A stretch of DNA of 64,000 nt from Amarolinea aalborgensis (GCF_900491745.1 NZ_UETR01000014.1:36961-100960), one strand, 5' to 3'; positions 16,453 through 25,677 are shown, counted from the stretch's first letter. Numbers and translations are program-made. Notes: generated from the letters alone by a model not told the origin.

Positions 16453-17532
16453 TCACAGCGCGATCAGCTGCCTGGCCTCGGTTGGGCTCCAGCGCCGCGA
16501 ACGCCGCCCGCCTTCACGCAGCGCGCCCACCAGGCGGCCCAGGGTGCTCTCGCCAATCCAGGCCGCTTGAAAGCGCACGGTCTGGCCCTTGGTCACGAGC
16601 AGGAAATCGCCCGCGCCGGTCAGTTTTTCCGCGCCAGAGCCGGCCAGGCCGGTCGCAATCTTCGCTTCTTCCGGGCTGGTGACGCTGCCCACAAGACGCA
16701 CAGGGAAATTGGCCTTCAGCAGCGGCCCCACGGCCGTACTGGTTGGCTTCTGCGTGCAGCACACAAGGTGAATGCCTGCCTCGCGCCCGCGCTGCGCCAG
16801 GCGCGTGAGCAGCCTTTCCACATCCTTGCCGCCAGCCTGCACCAGATCGGCCAGCTCATCTACGGCCACAATCAGACGCGGAGAATCCACCGGGCGCCGC
16901 AGTTGGCGCGCCATGGCGTCACGCCGCTCCATCTCGGCCACGAGGTCGCTGAGCACGCTGAGGACTTCTTTCTTGTCGGCCACGAGCGGCCGCAGCAGGT
17001 GCGGAAGCCCATCCAGGGGGCCAAAGCCGCGTCCCTTGGGGTCAATCAGCACCATTTGCAAGGCGCCCTGGCGATTGTGCATGGCGAGCGAGGAAAGCAG
17101 CGCGCGCGCCAACGCGGTCTTACCGCTGCCGGTCGTGCCGACGATCAGGACATGGGTCACATCGGGCGACGACAGGCGCAGAAGGAGAGGCGTCTGTTCT
17201 TCGTCAACGCCCAGGACGCCGGTGATGGGAGGAATGGTGGCGAGGCGCGCGCACAGCGGCACCAGTTCGATACGCGGCGCGGCAGTTTCACGAGCCACTT
17301 CGATGCTGATCTTGTCGCCATCGCGAAAGATGCGCGTCGAACGGGCGCCCAACGCCAGGGCAATCTCTTCAGCCAGCGCGCCCACGCGGTTGATTCGAGT
17401 GCCCATCGGCGTCACCAAATCAAAACGCACGAAGCGAGCGGTGACGGTGCCCCCCGCCACCCGTCCGCCCACCTTATGGCTGGCCAACACCGCCTCGATG
17501 CGGTCTGCCTGCATGTCGAGTTTGCGCTGCAT
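16453..17532 (-). CDS. Short FtsK/SpoIIIE-type DNA translocase, LexA-box controlled
   Basis: A 359-residue ATPase of the FtsK/HerA superfamily. A ~130-residue N-terminal part includes features of the FtsK alpha/beta region (TRFVRFDLVTP-like strand, RIFRDGDKISIEVA). The motor domain follows: Walker A LIVGTTGSGKTALARALL, MVLIDPKGRGF, Walker B LIVAVDELADL, and the LVCCTQKPTSTAV motif typical of FtsK. There are no N-terminal membrane helices and no gamma (KOPS-binding) domain, so it is about half the size of cell-division FtsK and unlikely to be the housekeeping copy. The start at 17532 follows AGGAGG. Its promoter carries two GAAC-N4-GTTC boxes, so SOS induction is likely. It resembles transfer-type ATPases of integrative elements, but no integrase or relaxase is nearby. 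Confidence 0.85.
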   Translation of the reverse strand: MQRKLDMQADRIEAVLASHKVGGRVAGGTVTARFVRFDLVTPMGTRINRVGALAEEIALALGARSTRIFRDGDKISIEVARETAAPRIELVPLCARLATIPPITGVLGVDEEQTPLLLRLSSPDVTHVLIVGTTGSGKTALARALLSSLAMHNRQGALQMVLIDPKGRGFGPLDGLPHLLRPLVADKKEVLSVLSDLVAEMERRDAMARQLRRPVDSPRLIVAVDELADLVQAGGKDVERLLTRLAQRGREAGIHLVCCTQKPTSTAVGPLLKANFPVRLVGSVTSPEEAKIATGLAGSGAEKLTGAGDFLLVTKGQTVRFQAAWIGESTLGRLVGALREGGRRSRRWSPTEARQLIAL

Positions 17533-17707
17533 AGGATGATCCTCCTCGGACGCTCCGTGCGTCGCCGGCTTCCTGCCAGAAGCGGGCGCTGATGGAGGCG
17601 GGCCGTCACGTCCGACGGTGCGCGGCCCCACCCAAAAACCTGGTACACTGGTAGGGCCGGCGAAAGGATCTTCTCTTATGTGCGCAAAACCAACGATTGC
17701 CCTAATC

Positions 17708-17750
17708 GAACAAGTGTTCTTAGTATATCAGAACATTTGTTCTATGTCAA
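17708..17750 (-). promoter_or_regulatory. Promoter with two LexA-type (SOS) operators
   Basis: On the minus strand TTGACA (17745-17750), a 17-nt spacer and TATACT (17722-17727) form a near-consensus sigma70 promoter. GAACATTTGTTC (17731-17742) sits inside the spacer and GAACAAGTGTTC (17708-17719) covers the expected transcription start; their centres are 23 bp apart, about two helix turns. Both match the GAAC-N4-GTTC LexA box known from Firmicutes and Chloroflexota. The leader to the FtsK-like start codon is about 180 nt. Confidence 0.8.
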
Positions 17751-17815
17751 GATGTACGAATGACGAATTTGCCAGCAGATTGGGCGCTCCGCGGAAAGAC
17801 AGCGCGGGGCTGCGA

Positions 17816-18484
17816 TCATGACGCCGAGGGCGGGATCTCCAGGCGCAGCTGCGTCAGGAACTGCTGCATGAATTCGGTGCGCGACCTGGCTTCTGCGCGC
17901 GCGCTCGCCGTGTGCATAAGATCGCCCAGGCGCAGCAGCTTGACGTAGAAGTGGTCGAGGACGGCGGTCGTATCGTCCGGCGGCCGCTGGTCAGGGAAGG
18001 GCTGGGCGCTGTCATACAGCGGCTTGCGCTGCGAACCGCCCAACAGCAGGCAGCGGGCGATGCCGATCGCGCCGATGGCGTCGAGGCGGTCGGCGTCTTG
18101 CACGACCATAGCCTCCAGTGTCGCTGGCGCGATGCCCGCAGAAAAACTGTGCGCGGCGATGGCGTGTTCGATGGCTGGAATCAAGGATGGCAGGTAGCCG
18201 CTGGCGCGTAGGAATTCGCCGGCGGCCGCGGCCGCCAGCGTGGAGGCGTGGCCGCGCTGCGGCGACGACTTGGGCAGCAGAACGCAGTCATGCAGCCACG
18301 CCGCAGGCAGCACGATTTCCAGGTGGGCGCCCTCGGCTAAGGCTATTCGGCGCGCGACAACGACTACCCGGCGTACGTGCTCCAGGTCGTGGGCGGGGTC
18401 GGCATCGGCCAGGCGCGGACGCAGGAACTCCAGGCAGCGCGCGGCCCAGAGCGTTTCGTCAAATGGTCGTGTTGGTGGATTCAT
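17816..18484 (-). CDS. HD-domain phosphohydrolase
   Basis: A 222-residue metal-dependent phosphohydrolase of the HD superfamily (YedJ/YpgQ-like). Metal ligands are visible in AHDLEHVRRV, the HD pair in WLHDCVLL, and the distal Asp in VVQDADRLDAIGAIGI. Members hydrolyse nucleotides or related phosphates; the substrate here is unknown. It lies upstream of the LexA-controlled promoter on the same strand and is probably a separate transcription unit. Confidence 0.85.
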   Translation of the reverse strand: MNPPTRPFDETLWAARCLEFLRPRLADADPAHDLEHVRRVVVVARRIALAEGAHLEIVLPAAWLHDCVLLPKSSPQRGHASTLAAAAAGEFLRASGYLPSLIPAIEHAIAAHSFSAGIAPATLEAMVVQDADRLDAIGAIGIARCLLLGGSQRKPLYDSAQPFPDQRPPDDTTAVLDHFYVKLLRLGDLMHTASARAEARSRTEFMQQFLTQLRLEIPPSAS

Positions 18485-18579
18485 GGGGTCCGGTATAGCA
18501 CGGAAAGATGAGGGATGACAGATGAAACATTACACAGTGGAGATGGCGACCGCGGCGGCGTGCAGCGAGGCGCTGGCGA

Positions 18580-18609
18580 TTGGCTGAATCGTTCGTTCTC
18601 AGGTAAAAT
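18580..18609 (+). promoter_or_regulatory. Weak candidate promoter for the MFS gene
   Basis: TTGGCT (18580-18585), 18-nt spacer, TAAAAT (18604-18609), about 90 nt upstream of the first usable start. A GC hairpin, ACCCGGCGACGCCGGGT, lies between it and the gene (about 18664-18680). Suggestive only. Confidence 0.3.
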
Positions 18610-18700
18610 CTATGCGTCTGTGCGTTTTAGAGACAGCATCCCCGAATTCTTTGCCCACCGTTGACCCGGCGACGCCGGGTGCGCGGCCGAGCAGAAGGCG

Positions 18701-20074
18701 TTGGCATTGGTTGTGGAAGAACTCCATGGTACATCCCGGGCATCGTTAATTCAGGTTCTACGTAATCGCGGCTTTTCACGCCTGTGGGCGGCCCAAGCCA
18801 TCTCGTTGACGGCGCAATCCATGGTCAATTTTGCCGTCATTGTCTTAACCGAGCGGGTCACGCAGCGGTCTTTGTTCACCAGCCTGGCCATCCTGTCCTT
18901 CGTGATCCCGCCCGTGCTTGTCGGCGCCTTTGCAGGCGTGGTGGTGGATCGCTCGAACAAGCCCTTCATGCTGTGGATCACCAACCTCCTGCGCACGGGG
19001 CTGATGATCGGCTACTTTCTATTCGATCGTGACTGGTCGCCAGTGGTTTTGCTCTCTGGCATCTTCCTGATCACGGCGCTGTTTGCCGCCGTATCGCAGT
19101 TCTTCGGCCCAGCCGAAGCCGCCACGATTCCACTGTTGGTGCCGCGTCACCAACTCCTGTCAGCCAATGCGCTCTTTGCCACCACCTACAACGCATCCCT
19201 GGTCGTAGGGATGGCGATTCTTGGCCCGCTCCTGGTGACATTCCTCGGCCTGCGGCGTTTATGGCTTTTCATTGCGGTCTTGTACGGTCTCTGCACCATC
19301 CTGGTGGCGCGCCTGCCATCGGGCGATCGCAGCCAGGAACGCCCCCTGCGCGCCATTCTGCGCGAGTCAACCGATGGCCTGGCCGCGACCTTCTATCGCG
19401 AGTTCTGGCTGCCGGTGCGCGAGGGCTGGTCGTTCATGGCCAATTATCCGCCCGTGCGCACGGCCACCATTAACCTGTCGCTCGCCTCAACCATTCTGCT
19501 GGTGGTCGCGACGCTCGGCCCAGGCTTTGTCAGCCGCGTGCTCGGTCGCAACCCGGAAGACGTGAGCTTCCTGCTGCTGCCGGCCAGCCTGGGCATGGTA
19601 TTGGGCATTGTGCTGGTGGGCCGCGTCGTGCGCCGCACCGGCCCTTCACGCCTGATCAGCCTGAGCATGGTGAGCGGCGCGCTCTTCCTGGCCGGCCTGG
19701 CCTTGTCGCCCACATGGGGCGCCAGCCTGGCGCATCTAATTTGGGGAGCCGCCGCGCCAGCCAACCTCGTCGGCGATATCATTTTAGGCGGCGCCGTGGT
19801 GATGGCGATGGGGCTGGGTGTGGTCAATTCCTTCATCACCGTACCCGCCTACACGCAGCTGCAAGAGGAAACGGATGAGAACATGCGCGGCCGGGTCTTC
19901 GCCTCGCTGTTCATGATTACCGGCACTCTCTCCATGCTTCCCGTGCTTTTTGCCGGCGCGCTGGCCGATTGGCTGGGGCTGATCACCGTCATGGTCGTGG
20001 TCGCGGTCGTCATGGGCGCGGCCGGCTTGGTCACTATGGGCCGCCACTCTCCTGCGCCTCAACCAGGCGCGTAA
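18701..20074 (+). CDS. MFS transporter (EntS/MFS_3-like)
   Basis: A 457-residue major facilitator with about 12 predicted membrane helices. The first loop contains AGVVVDRSNKPFMLW, a variant of the MFS signature between helices 2 and 3, and the N-terminus (LIQVLRNRGFSRLWAAQAIS) is typical of the MFS_3 group that includes enterobactin exporter EntS and macrolide exporters. Probable drug/proton or metabolite export. No ATG exists at the 5' end: the frame opens after a TGA, and only TTG (18701, 18707) or GTG (18713) are available, so the start is uncertain by a few codons. Confidence 0.85.
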   Translation: MALVVEELHGTSRASLIQVLRNRGFSRLWAAQAISLTAQSMVNFAVIVLTERVTQRSLFTSLAILSFVIPPVLVGAFAGVVVDRSNKPFMLWITNLLRTGLMIGYFLFDRDWSPVVLLSGIFLITALFAAVSQFFGPAEAATIPLLVPRHQLLSANALFATTYNASLVVGMAILGPLLVTFLGLRRLWLFIAVLYGLCTILVARLPSGDRSQERPLRAILRESTDGLAATFYREFWLPVREGWSFMANYPPVRTATINLSLASTILLVVATLGPGFVSRVLGRNPEDVSFLLLPASLGMVLGIVLVGRVVRRTGPSRLISLSMVSGALFLAGLALSPTWGASLAHLIWGAAAPANLVGDIILGGAVVMAMGLGVVNSFITVPAYTQLQEETDENMRGRVFASLFMITGTLSMLPVLFAGALADWLGLITVMVVVAVVMGAAGLVTMGRHSPAPQPGA

Positions 20075-20349
20075 GCCGACGGGCCGCCCGGAGCCTAAGC
20101 CTGAACGCACGAGCGCCACGCTGGTAGTCTTGGCGACGAGCAGCAGCAGTGCGCACGACACCCCAAAGTTGACACGTATCATTCCGCTGGTTGCGCCCGG
20201 TGGGCGATCTGTCAGGTATCTGTCGCTGACCTATGGGGCGCCAGGCCGCCGGCTGCTCCATAATCAACGGACTCTGTATGCGCGACTGCCGCCCGTTGCC
20301 CCGCGGATGACGGCATAAGCGGTGCAAATCACGAATTTCGGAGGCGCCT

Positions 20350-20889
20350 ATGTTGTACGGGGAAAGGGTTCGTCTACGGGCCGTCGAGCGCACGGATCTG
20401 CCAACGTTCGTGCGCTGGTTCAACGATCCAGACGTGCGCCAGTATGTGCTGATGTCCGAACCGATGTCCATGGCGATGGAGGAGCGCTGGTTCGAGAATC
20501 GGCTGAGCCGCACCGATGATTATCTCTTCGGCATCGAAGCGCACGTCGGCGACGCGTGGGTTCACATTGGCAACAACGGTCTGCACCGTATTGACTGGAA
20601 GAGCCGCATTGCCACCTTTGGCATTGCGCTGGGCGAAAAGGCCTATTGGGGCCAGGGTTACGGCACGGACGCCACGCGCACCATCCTTCGGTTTGCGTTT
20701 GGCGAGCTGAACCTGCACCGCGTCGAGCTCGATGTCTACGACTTCAACCCGCGCGGCATTCGCTGCTACGAAAAGGCCGGCTTCCGCCATGAAGGCGTCA
20801 GGCGCCAGGCCATCTTCCGCAACGGCCAGTACCACGATGTGCTGACCATGTCGGTTTTACAGCACGAATTCATGATGCCCGGCGCCTGA
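20350..20889 (+). CDS. GNAT N-acetyltransferase, RimJ/RimL type
   Basis: A 179-residue acetyl-CoA-dependent acetyltransferase. The acetyl-CoA pyrophosphate loop is in KAYWGQGYGTDATR (Q/R-x-x-G-x-G/A), followed by ELNLHRVELDVYDFNPRGIR and the conserved CYEKAGFRHEG near the C-terminus. RimJ/RimL members acetylate protein N-termini or small amines; the substrate here is unknown. It ends 6 nt before the stop of the convergent acyl-CoA ligase gene. Confidence 0.88.
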   Translation: MLYGERVRLRAVERTDLPTFVRWFNDPDVRQYVLMSEPMSMAMEERWFENRLSRTDDYLFGIEAHVGDAWVHIGNNGLHRIDWKSRIATFGIALGEKAYWGQGYGTDATRTILRFAFGELNLHRVELDVYDFNPRGIRCYEKAGFRHEGVRRQAIFRNGQYHDVLTMSVLQHEFMMPGA

Positions 20890-20895
20890 ACCGTC

Positions 20896-22482
20896 CTATG
20901 ACGGCCGCAGCGCGCGGCGCAGCACCTTACCATTCGCGGTGCGGGGCAGATCGGGCACAAAATAGACCAGACGCGGGCATTTGTAGCGGGCGAGGTGGGC
21001 AGCGGCAAAGGTCATGATCTCCTCAGCGCTGATGCGCTGGCCGGCGGCCGGGATGACATAGGCCGCGATGACTGTCTTGTCAGGACCGACCGCCTCGCCC
21101 ACCACCGCGCAGTCCGCTACGCCCGGGTGATCCTTCAGCACGCGCTCCACCTCGAAGGGCGACACCCGATAGCCAAAGCTCTTGATGATGTCATCCTTGC
21201 GCCCCAAAAACCAGAAATAGCCGTCCGCATCTTGCCGCGCATAGTCGCCGGTCAGAAACCAACCGCCCCGGCGCACGCGCGCCGTCTCATCCGGCTGGTT
21301 CCAGTAGCGCAAGAACAGACCGGGATCATCCTCGGCAATGCAGATCATCCCCTCTTCGCCCACCGCGACCTCGTGCAGATCAGCGTCCAGCAGTTTGACG
21401 GTGTGCCCCGGCTGCGGAAAACCGACCGCGCCCGGCCGCAGCGGGCGACTGCGCGGCTGCGAGAGGTAGTAAGAGCATTCTGACATGCCGATGGCTTCGT
21501 AAATGTCAAGACCGAAGCGTCGGCGCCAGCCGTTCAACACATCGTCCGAAAGATGTTCACCCGCGCACATGCAGTGGCGCAGCGTGGGCACATCGGCCGC
21601 GCCGCAGGCAGTCTTGGAGAGAATCTGGCGGTAGACGCTGGGCACGCCGATGAAGATCGTGGCCCCATGCCTGGCAATCAGGCGCGGCCAGCGCGCCGCG
21701 TCCGCTTGACCGGCAAAGACGATGACGGTATGCCCCAGGTAGAGCGGGTCCATCAAGGCCGTACCAAGCACGTAGGTCCAGTTGAAGGCGCCCGAGTGCA
21801 CAATGCGATCCTGGCCCTGGAAATCAAACCAGGCGCGCCAGGCCGGCGCATGGCCCAGCAGGGCGCGATGTGCGTGCAGCACGCCCTTGGGGTAGCCGCT
21901 GGTGCCAGAGGTGTACACCAGGTAGGCCGGATCATCCCCCCGCGTGGCCGGCGCGCAGCCTGAGTCAGGCTGCTCTGCCAGCAGTTTGGTCAGAGCGTAA
22001 GCCTGCGCACGCTGCCGGCCCGCGGCATCTGCTACAATCGGCGCGGAAGCGCCCGTCAGCAGCACATGGCGCAGGTCAGGCAGGACGGGCAGCTGCGCGG
22101 CCAGCGGCAACCAGGAGTCCGCGTCCGTTACCAGGACGCTGGCGCCCGCGTCTGCGGCCACGTAGGCCAGTTCATCGGCCGTCAACTGCGGCGATGTCGG
22201 CGCGGCAATGGCGCCGGCCTTGAGCGCGCCCAAGAACACCGTGGGGAAATCCAGGCTGTTGGGCAGACGAATGAGGACCCGCGCCCCGGCGGCGACGCTC
22301 AGCGCGGTCAGGACGTGGGCAAAACGACTGCTGCTGGCCGCCAGCTCGGCGTAGGTCGCCTGCTGCACGGCGCCGCCTTCATCCTCAACGATCATCGCCG
22401 CCTGGCCGGCGCGTGACGTGTGCAGGTGCGCATCCGTGCAGGCCGCGCCGATGTTGAACGACGCAAGTTCCTGGTCAGGCAT
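20896..22482 (-). CDS. AMP-forming acyl-CoA synthetase (benzoate-CoA ligase-like)
   Basis: A 528-residue ANL-superfamily ligase that activates a carboxylic acid to acyl-AMP and then acyl-CoA. Motifs: P-loop YLVYTSGTSGYPKGVLHAH, EAIGMSECSYY (A5), WFLTGDYARQDADGYFWFLG (A7), KSFGYRVSPFEVE (A8) and the catalytic Lys near the C-terminus in LPRTANGKVLRR (A10). The pattern resembles acyl-CoA synthetases of the benzoate/medium-chain group. It starts 6 nt after the DUF355 gene, so the two are co-transcribed. Confidence 0.88.
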   Translation of the reverse strand: MPDQELASFNIGAACTDAHLHTSRAGQAAMIVEDEGGAVQQATYAELAASSSRFAHVLTALSVAAGARVLIRLPNSLDFPTVFLGALKAGAIAAPTSPQLTADELAYVAADAGASVLVTDADSWLPLAAQLPVLPDLRHVLLTGASAPIVADAAGRQRAQAYALTKLLAEQPDSGCAPATRGDDPAYLVYTSGTSGYPKGVLHAHRALLGHAPAWRAWFDFQGQDRIVHSGAFNWTYVLGTALMDPLYLGHTVIVFAGQADAARWPRLIARHGATIFIGVPSVYRQILSKTACGAADVPTLRHCMCAGEHLSDDVLNGWRRRFGLDIYEAIGMSECSYYLSQPRSRPLRPGAVGFPQPGHTVKLLDADLHEVAVGEEGMICIAEDDPGLFLRYWNQPDETARVRRGGWFLTGDYARQDADGYFWFLGRKDDIIKSFGYRVSPFEVERVLKDHPGVADCAVVGEAVGPDKTVIAAYVIPAAGQRISAEEIMTFAAAHLARYKCPRLVYFVPDLPRTANGKVLRRALRPS

Positions 22483-22488
22483 AGCGGG

Positions 22489-22977
22489 TCAGGCCGCCTT
22501 GTAGCCAATCATGCGCAGGAAGCCTTTGCGCCAGGCGATGTCCTCCTCGCCCTCGATTCCCTGCGGCGACGCGCCGTCAATCACGCCGAGGATGCCGCGG
22601 CCCTGCATGGTCTGCGCGACAATCACCTCAACCGGATTGGCCGTGGCGCAGAAAATGCGACATACTTCCGGCACCTGTTTGAGCGCGTTCAGCACGTTGA
22701 CCGGATAGAAACCTTCTCCCAAGAACAAGATGAAGGTATGACCGGCGCCGAGGGCCAGTGCATTCTGCTGCGCCAACTCGATCATCTCCGGGTTGGTGCC
22801 GCTCCAGCGCACCAGGCATTTGCCCGACGCCTCGCAGAAGGCCAGGCCAAATTGAATGCCCGGCACGGCGTTGATCAAGGCTTCGTGGATATCCTCGATA
22901 GTCTTGATGAAATGCGATTGACCCAGAATGACATTGATGGCTTCTGGTTTCACGATCTGAATGGTGGTTAGTTCCAT
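22489..22977 (-). CDS. Adenosine-specific kinase (DUF355)
   Basis: A 162-residue protein matching the DUF355 family first seen in archaea (structure from Pyrobaculum; described as adenosine-specific kinase). Typical stretches are GLAFCEASGKCLVRWSGTNP, GAGHTFILFLGEGFYPVNVL and VCRIFCATANPVEVIVAQT. The molecular function is only weakly established. It is the first gene of a two-gene operon with an AMP-forming acyl-CoA ligase, which invites a role in AMP or adenylate handling; that link is inference. Confidence 0.85.
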   Translation of the reverse strand: MELTTIQIVKPEAINVILGQSHFIKTIEDIHEALINAVPGIQFGLAFCEASGKCLVRWSGTNPEMIELAQQNALALGAGHTFILFLGEGFYPVNVLNALKQVPEVCRIFCATANPVEVIVAQTMQGRGILGVIDGASPQGIEGEEDIAWRKGFLRMIGYKAA

Positions 22978-23057
22978 GATTCACGCGTCCTTTATGAGCC
23001 GTTATCACGCCGACGAGCCTGCGCGCGATCGGCGCGGCGCCGACCGGTTTCAGCTCT

Positions 23058-23063
23058 ATTATA
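23058..23063 (-). promoter_or_regulatory. Candidate -10 element for the DUF355-ligase operon
   Basis: TATAAT on the minus strand about 80 nt upstream of the DUF355 start. No convincing -35 hexamer is seen at 16-18 nt, so this is tentative. Confidence 0.3.
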
Positions 23064-23167
23064 CACGACACAATCAAACGGGCGAGAAGCAAAGGGCCAA
23101 AACGATAGCGGCGCGGCCGTGATTTTCTACGCTCCATGCCGTCATAAACTAGACGAAGGAGGTCAAC

Positions 23168-24256
23168 GTGGATGCAGTAACCCTGGGGTTGTTTATTCTA
23201 GGATTGGCCCTGCTGATCGCAGGCGCCGAAGTGCTCGTGCGGGGCGCAGCGCGGCTGGCGCGCAGCCTGGGCATCTCGCCGATCATCATTGGATTGACCG
23301 TGGTCGCGTTTTGCACCAGCGCGCCCGAACTGGCTGTGGGGCTGCAGGCCAGTCTGGGCGGCGAGGCCGATATTGCCCTGGGCAATGTCATTGGCAGCAA
23401 CATCTTCAACGTCCTCTTCATTCTTGGGATCTCGGCGTTGATCGGCCCGCTGGTTGTTCATCAACGCTTGATCCAGCTGGATGTTCCCTTGATGATCGGG
23501 TTGTCCGCGGCCGTGTTCCTGATGGCTCTGGACGGTCGTATTGGTCGCGTGGACGGTTTGCTGCTGGTGCTGGGGGCAATTGCCTACACCATCTTTGCCG
23601 TGCGCGCCAGCCGCCACACCGAGCCTGACGTGCAGCGAGAATACGAAAAGGAATTTGACGCCGGCCGCCAATCCTCGCGCGTGGTTGACCTGCTTCTCAT
23701 CATTGGCGGGCTGGTGATGCTGGTGCTCGGCGCGCGCTGGTTGGTGGGAGGCGCGGTGTCTCTGGCCCGCGTCTTGGGTCTAAGCGAACTGATCATCGGA
23801 TTGACCATCATTGCCGCGGGCACGTCGCTGCCAGAGGTAGCCACATCGGTCATCGCCAGTTTGCGCGGCGAGCGTGATATTGCCGTAGGCAACGTCGTGG
23901 GCAGTAACTTGTTCAACCTCCTGTTCGTGCTTGGCGCTTGCAGTCTAGCGTCGGCGCAAGGCATCGCCGTGCCCACCGCGGCGCTGCGCTTGGACCTGCC
24001 CGTCATGCTGGCCGTCGCGTTCGCTTGCTTGCCGATCTTCTTCACTGGCTATCGGATTGCGCGTTGGGAAGGCGCGCTTTTGTTCGGATACTACGTCGCC
24101 TACACGATTTACCTGGTGCTCGATGCCGTTGGTCATGATGCGCTGCCGACCTTCAGCGCCGTCATGCTGCTGTTCGTCGTGCCGTTGACCATCATCACCC
24201 TGGCGGTCGTCGTGGTGCGCCAAACCAGGCTGAACCGTGCAGAAGCCAGCTCGTAA
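23168..24256 (+). CDS. Calcium/sodium antiporter (YrbG-like, CaCA family)
   Basis: A 362-residue inner-membrane cation exchanger with two inverted repeats of five helices. The two alpha motifs are visible: VAFCTSAPELAVGLQASLGG in the first half and AAGTSLPEVATSVIASLRG in the second, each followed by GNVIGSNIFN or GNVVGSNLFN. These carry the acidic ion-binding residues and are intact. A GTG start at 23168 is preceded by GGAGG 5 nt upstream. It stands alone, divergent from the DUF355 operon. Confidence 0.92.
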   Translation: MDAVTLGLFILGLALLIAGAEVLVRGAARLARSLGISPIIIGLTVVAFCTSAPELAVGLQASLGGEADIALGNVIGSNIFNVLFILGISALIGPLVVHQRLIQLDVPLMIGLSAAVFLMALDGRIGRVDGLLLVLGAIAYTIFAVRASRHTEPDVQREYEKEFDAGRQSSRVVDLLLIIGGLVMLVLGARWLVGGAVSLARVLGLSELIIGLTIIAAGTSLPEVATSVIASLRGERDIAVGNVVGSNLFNLLFVLGACSLASAQGIAVPTAALRLDLPVMLAVAFACLPIFFTGYRIARWEGALLFGYYVAYTIYLVLDAVGHDALPTFSAVMLLFVVPLTIITLAVVVVRQTRLNRAEASS

Positions 24257-24484
24257 CCGCGGCCGCCCGTGTAGGTGCGCCGTGGGTCGTGTTTGGTTGA
24301 TCATCCCGCGCCGAAGGGAAATCTGGCAGCTTACGCCAGGAACAAAGCGCGTGGAACTGCGTATTGGCTGACAGAAAAGGGGCGTGATATGCAGTATCAT
24401 GCTCATCGTGCCAGCATGACAAACGCCGGCGTGCGCTTGAAAAATCCGCGCCGCCCGCAGGTTCAATGGCAATGAGGAGTAAAA

Positions 24485-25594
24485 ATGGTTGATTTGAGTT
24501 TACTGAGCAATAAGCTTGCCTGGCTGGCTGTGATACCAGTCCTGGGCATTCTCGTTTTTTGGCATGAGCTCGGCCACTTTCTGGCTGCGCTCTGGATGAA
24601 GGTCAAGGTCGAGGAGTTTGGATTTGGGTACCCGCCGCGCATGGCGACGCTCTTCGAGCGCAAAGGCATCAAGTTCACGCTCAACTGGCTGCCGTTGGGC
24701 GGCTTTGTACGCATGGCCGGGGAAGAAAGCGGGTTTGACAGCGAGGGCAGCCTCAATTCCAAGAAGCCCTATCAGCGCGCGATCGTGCTGCTGGCCGGAC
24801 CGCTGATGAACTTGATCCTCGCGCCAATTCTGTACGCCATCGTCTTCACATCGGGCGTTTCCTACCCCCTGGGGAAGGTCGAAATCAATGCCGTCGCGCC
24901 AGGATCGCCCGCCGTACAGGCTGGCTTGCAGGTGGGGGATCAGTTCCTGCTCGTGGGCGATACTCGTCCAACCAGCACGGACGATGTGCGCGCGGCCATC
25001 TTGCAGAATCGCGGCCGGCCGCTGCCCATCACCATCCTGCGCGGCGGACAAACGCTCAACCTGACCATCACGCCCCGCACGGCGGCTGAGACGCCCGCGG
25101 GCGAAGGCGCAGCAGGCATCGCGATTGAACGTGGGTTGATCACAGCCGCCAACTTCGGCCAGGCCCTGACCATGGGCGTACAGCGCACCGGCGAAGTGGT
25201 CATCCTGATGACCACAGGCCTCGGCCAATTGGTCCGCAGCCTGATCGCGCCCGCGCCCGATGCAGCCCCCATGGGCGGCGTCGCCGGCCCCGTCGGCATC
25301 GCTCGCATCACCGGGGAATTGGCGCGCCAGGGCATCTTGCCGCTCATCGAGCTGACCGCTTTTCTGAGTCTCAACTTCTTCATCATCAACCTGCTGCCGC
25401 TGCCCGCGCTGGACGGCGGACGACTGGTGTTTGTGCTGCTGGAAGCGCTTCGCCGCGGCAAGCGCATCCCGCCTGAGCGCGAAGCGCTGGTGCATTTGGT
25501 CGGGATGGTGGGGCTTTTGGCGCTGATGGCGGTGATTTCGTACTTCGACCTGTCGGCCTGGTGGAGCGGCGCGCCTCTCTTCCCGGCGCAATAA
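24485..25594 (+). CDS. rseP: RseP-type intramembrane site-2 protease
   Basis: A 369-residue membrane metalloprotease that cleaves transmembrane segments, as in anti-sigma factor or signal-peptide remnant processing. HELGH (residues 27-31) in the first helix provides two zinc ligands; NLLPLPALDGGRLVF near residue 308 supplies the Asp ligand. A PDZ domain lies between (VNAVAPGSPAVQAGLQVGD). GAGGAG precedes the ATG. No anti-sigma gene is adjacent. Confidence 0.92.
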   Translation: MVDLSLLSNKLAWLAVIPVLGILVFWHELGHFLAALWMKVKVEEFGFGYPPRMATLFERKGIKFTLNWLPLGGFVRMAGEESGFDSEGSLNSKKPYQRAIVLLAGPLMNLILAPILYAIVFTSGVSYPLGKVEINAVAPGSPAVQAGLQVGDQFLLVGDTRPTSTDDVRAAILQNRGRPLPITILRGGQTLNLTITPRTAAETPAGEGAAGIAIERGLITAANFGQALTMGVQRTGEVVILMTTGLGQLVRSLIAPAPDAAPMGGVAGPVGIARITGELARQGILPLIELTAFLSLNFFIINLLPLPALDGGRLVFVLLEALRRGKRIPPEREALVHLVGMVGLLALMAVISYFDLSAWWSGAPLFPAQ

Positions 25595-25632
25595 GTCAGC
25601 TACCGATTCAATCTCCAAACGACCCGGCAAAG

Positions 25633-25673
25633 TTGGGCTTCCAAACCGGCGGTGTTATAATCACCGCCGGTTT
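25633..25673 (+). promoter_or_regulatory. Promoter embedded in a perfect 12-bp palindrome
   Basis: TTGGGC (25633-25638), 17-nt spacer and TATAAT (25656-25661). The -10 box sits in the loop of a perfect inverted repeat: AAACCGGCGGTG (25643-25654) and CACCGCCGGTTT (25662-25673). The expected transcription start would be about 10 nt before the ATG at 25678, so the message would be nearly leaderless. The palindrome could be a repressor operator or, alternatively, a terminator for rseP (it is followed only by TCCTT). Confidence 0.5.
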
Positions 25674-25677
25674 CCTT

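Noticed and set aside
24500..25630. Minus-strand frame of 376 codons opposite rseP
   Set aside because: Antisense to an intact site-2 protease with all motifs; no ribosome site or recognisable sequence.
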